Source: Peronospora farinosa (Eukaryota; Oomycota; Peronosporomycetes; Peronosporales; Peronosporaceae). From it: a stretch of DNA of 64,000 nt. The stretch is taken from assembly GCA_947646735.1 (NCBI GenBank), contig CANTFK010000164.1, positions 248,001 through 312,000 on the forward strand. The letters run 5' to 3'. The position numbers and the translations under genes were made by a program. Below, one piece after another: positions 62,831-64,000 of this stretch; within the stretch, counting starts at the first letter, position 1, and each line of letters opens with the position of its first letter. The notes under the pieces are model-generated. The model was not told the origin of the DNA, ran no database searches, and worked only from the letters and a program-made list of their open reading frames with translations.

Positions 62831-63490
62831 GGCTTTCCCCTATTTCCACCGTGGGTGGTGGAATACTTATTGTCTGCCTCGGCTATTTCCGCGAAGCGAT
62901 CGCGATCAAACTTCGTCCACCTCATCACGATGAGTTATACTCGCGGCCAGTATACCCAATATCTTATCTTCGCCCTTATCACTTTGGCAGATCTCTAATG
63001 CTCAATTCGAAAGCAATGCAGCCCATCTTCCTAGTCTCCCATTGAGGCCCGAAGACTGCAGCAGCCAAGCTAAAGCGGAATATCTCGTAAGTACTATAAT
63101 TGCACGTGAAACCAACATAGACGCTTGAGTAAATGGGCCGCTTTCTTGTCCCAGTGGACTTAGGCGATTGCGAAGGGCAAGAGAGGTGAAGACCAGGTGT
63201 TGGGGGCGATGGCCGCCAGCATTACGCCTCGAGAAAACGTGGACTTAATTTTGTCGTCGATTGCTTTTAGGAAGCAAGCCCGATAGACGATCGACCTACC
63301 TACGCCCGCAGTGGAACCTGACGAAGAATTGTATGTGATGAGTTTCGGTGGGTCGGCCCGGACGAAGCAAGGAGGAGGGACCTGTAGCGCCTATTTTACG
63401 GAGACTTCCTACATGACTTATAGTCGAAGCTGTTTTAAAGTATCTCGCTACGTCTACAGTGAAGGAGGTGGAAAATGAGGGCACATTGCT
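62831..63490. other. Unassigned transposon-derived sequence
   Basis: About 660 bp between the gypsy and copia fragments. No domain could be read; it may hold eroded copia 3' sequence on its right side. Confidence 0.35.
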
Positions 63491-63985
63491 GGGTTTTGAC
63501 TTGTAGGAGCCTCTAGAACGACGGCGACTGATCATTTGTGGAGATGTCGATATGTTTCGCACGGCCATGGTTGACGAAATTCTTCATCATCTTGATGCAG
63601 GATTGATTGTCTTCAATGAGCTTCAGTCCAGGCACCGGCTTGTTCGACGCCGGATCTCCCACAAAAGACGGTGAGCTCACTTACCTTCTTGAATCGCTAG
63701 ACTTAGCGCAATGTACTCGGCCTCGCTCGTTGACATCGACACGCTTGACTGTTTCTTGCTTCCCTAACCAATCGGGGCGCTCATCATCAAAAACGCATAC
63801 CCTGAAGTTAACTTGCGATCCGAGTGATCTCCAGCCCAGTCCGCGTCGGAGTATTTACGAAAACCAGATTCATCACCGGGTTTGAAGCGTACTCCATGCG
63901 GCTTGGTCCCTTGCAGATAACGAAAGATACGCTTTACTGCATCTCCTGCTCGACTTGAGGGTGTTCCATGAAGTGCGACACGTGG
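63491..63985 (-). pseudogene. Element D: Ty1/copia polyprotein RNase H fragment
   Basis: The minus strand reads AVKRIFRYLQGTKPHGVRF, FRKYSDADWAGDHSDRKLTS, GYAFLMMS, then a stop (TAG where copia has Trp), GSKKQSSVSMSTSEAEYIAL and, after a frameshift, LKLIEDNQSCIKMMKNF and RAKHIDIS. This is the copia RNase H domain with the SDADWAGD, STSEAEY and EDNQ motifs. Stops and a frameshift show decay. It continues towards RT beyond the window edge. Confidence 0.88.
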
Positions 63986-64000
63986 CCCTAAGCAAAAGCG

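Overview
The window looks like nuclear DNA of an oomycete, most likely a Peronosporales species (Phytophthora or downy mildew type). The reasons are short GT-AG introns, tightly packed genes on both strands, a bacterial-type MinD with a mitochondrial leader, a FYVE-GAF protein, a membrane-anchored GH5 glucanase, a mitochondrial alternative oxidase, and Ty3/gypsy chromoviruses beside decayed copia pol. No species can be named from sequence alone.

Region 1-42 kb is a gene-dense host segment. In order it holds: a partial AMPK-beta-like glycogen-binding protein (-), a long gene-free stretch, mitochondrial ferredoxin (+), a VPS9-domain Rab5 GEF (-), a doublecortin-Ras fusion GTPase (+), a SAP-domain INCENP (+), a FYVE-GAF protein (-), a SAM methyltransferase (+), alternative oxidase (+), a HAD-fold protein (+), two head-to-head copies of a small Cys-rich gene, a MAPEG protein (-), an F-box/FIST protein (+), a 1489-residue protein with six SANT/MADF-like repeats (-), AP-4 mu (+), mitoribosomal mS35 (-), BCAS2/SPF27 (+), a GH5 enzyme (-), TRM6 (+), KLHDC4 (+) and MinD (-). 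These are housekeeping functions with no operon-like logic. Several are mitochondrial (ferredoxin, AOX, mS35, MinD) and several act in trafficking (VPS9, FYVE, AP-4).

Region 42.5-64 kb is a transposon nest. A copia remnant is followed by two complete LTR chromoviruses: element A (43920-51040, minus, 319-bp LTRs, TSD TGGTC) and element B (51372-59533, plus, 460-bp LTRs, TSD GGAAT). Both carry disabling frameshifts or stops. A decayed gypsy RNase H-integrase fragment (minus) and a copia RNase H fragment (minus) fill the right end.

The most unusual signal is in elements A and B. Their whole length, coding parts included, is a dense chain of short perfect inverted repeats: about 30 stems of 8-13 bp counted by eye in B, where about one is expected by chance. 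Element B also has a textbook -1 frameshift site at the gag-pol junction and a long antisense open frame reading inward from the 3' LTR. Exon boundaries and starts were assigned by eye; no database search or folding was run.
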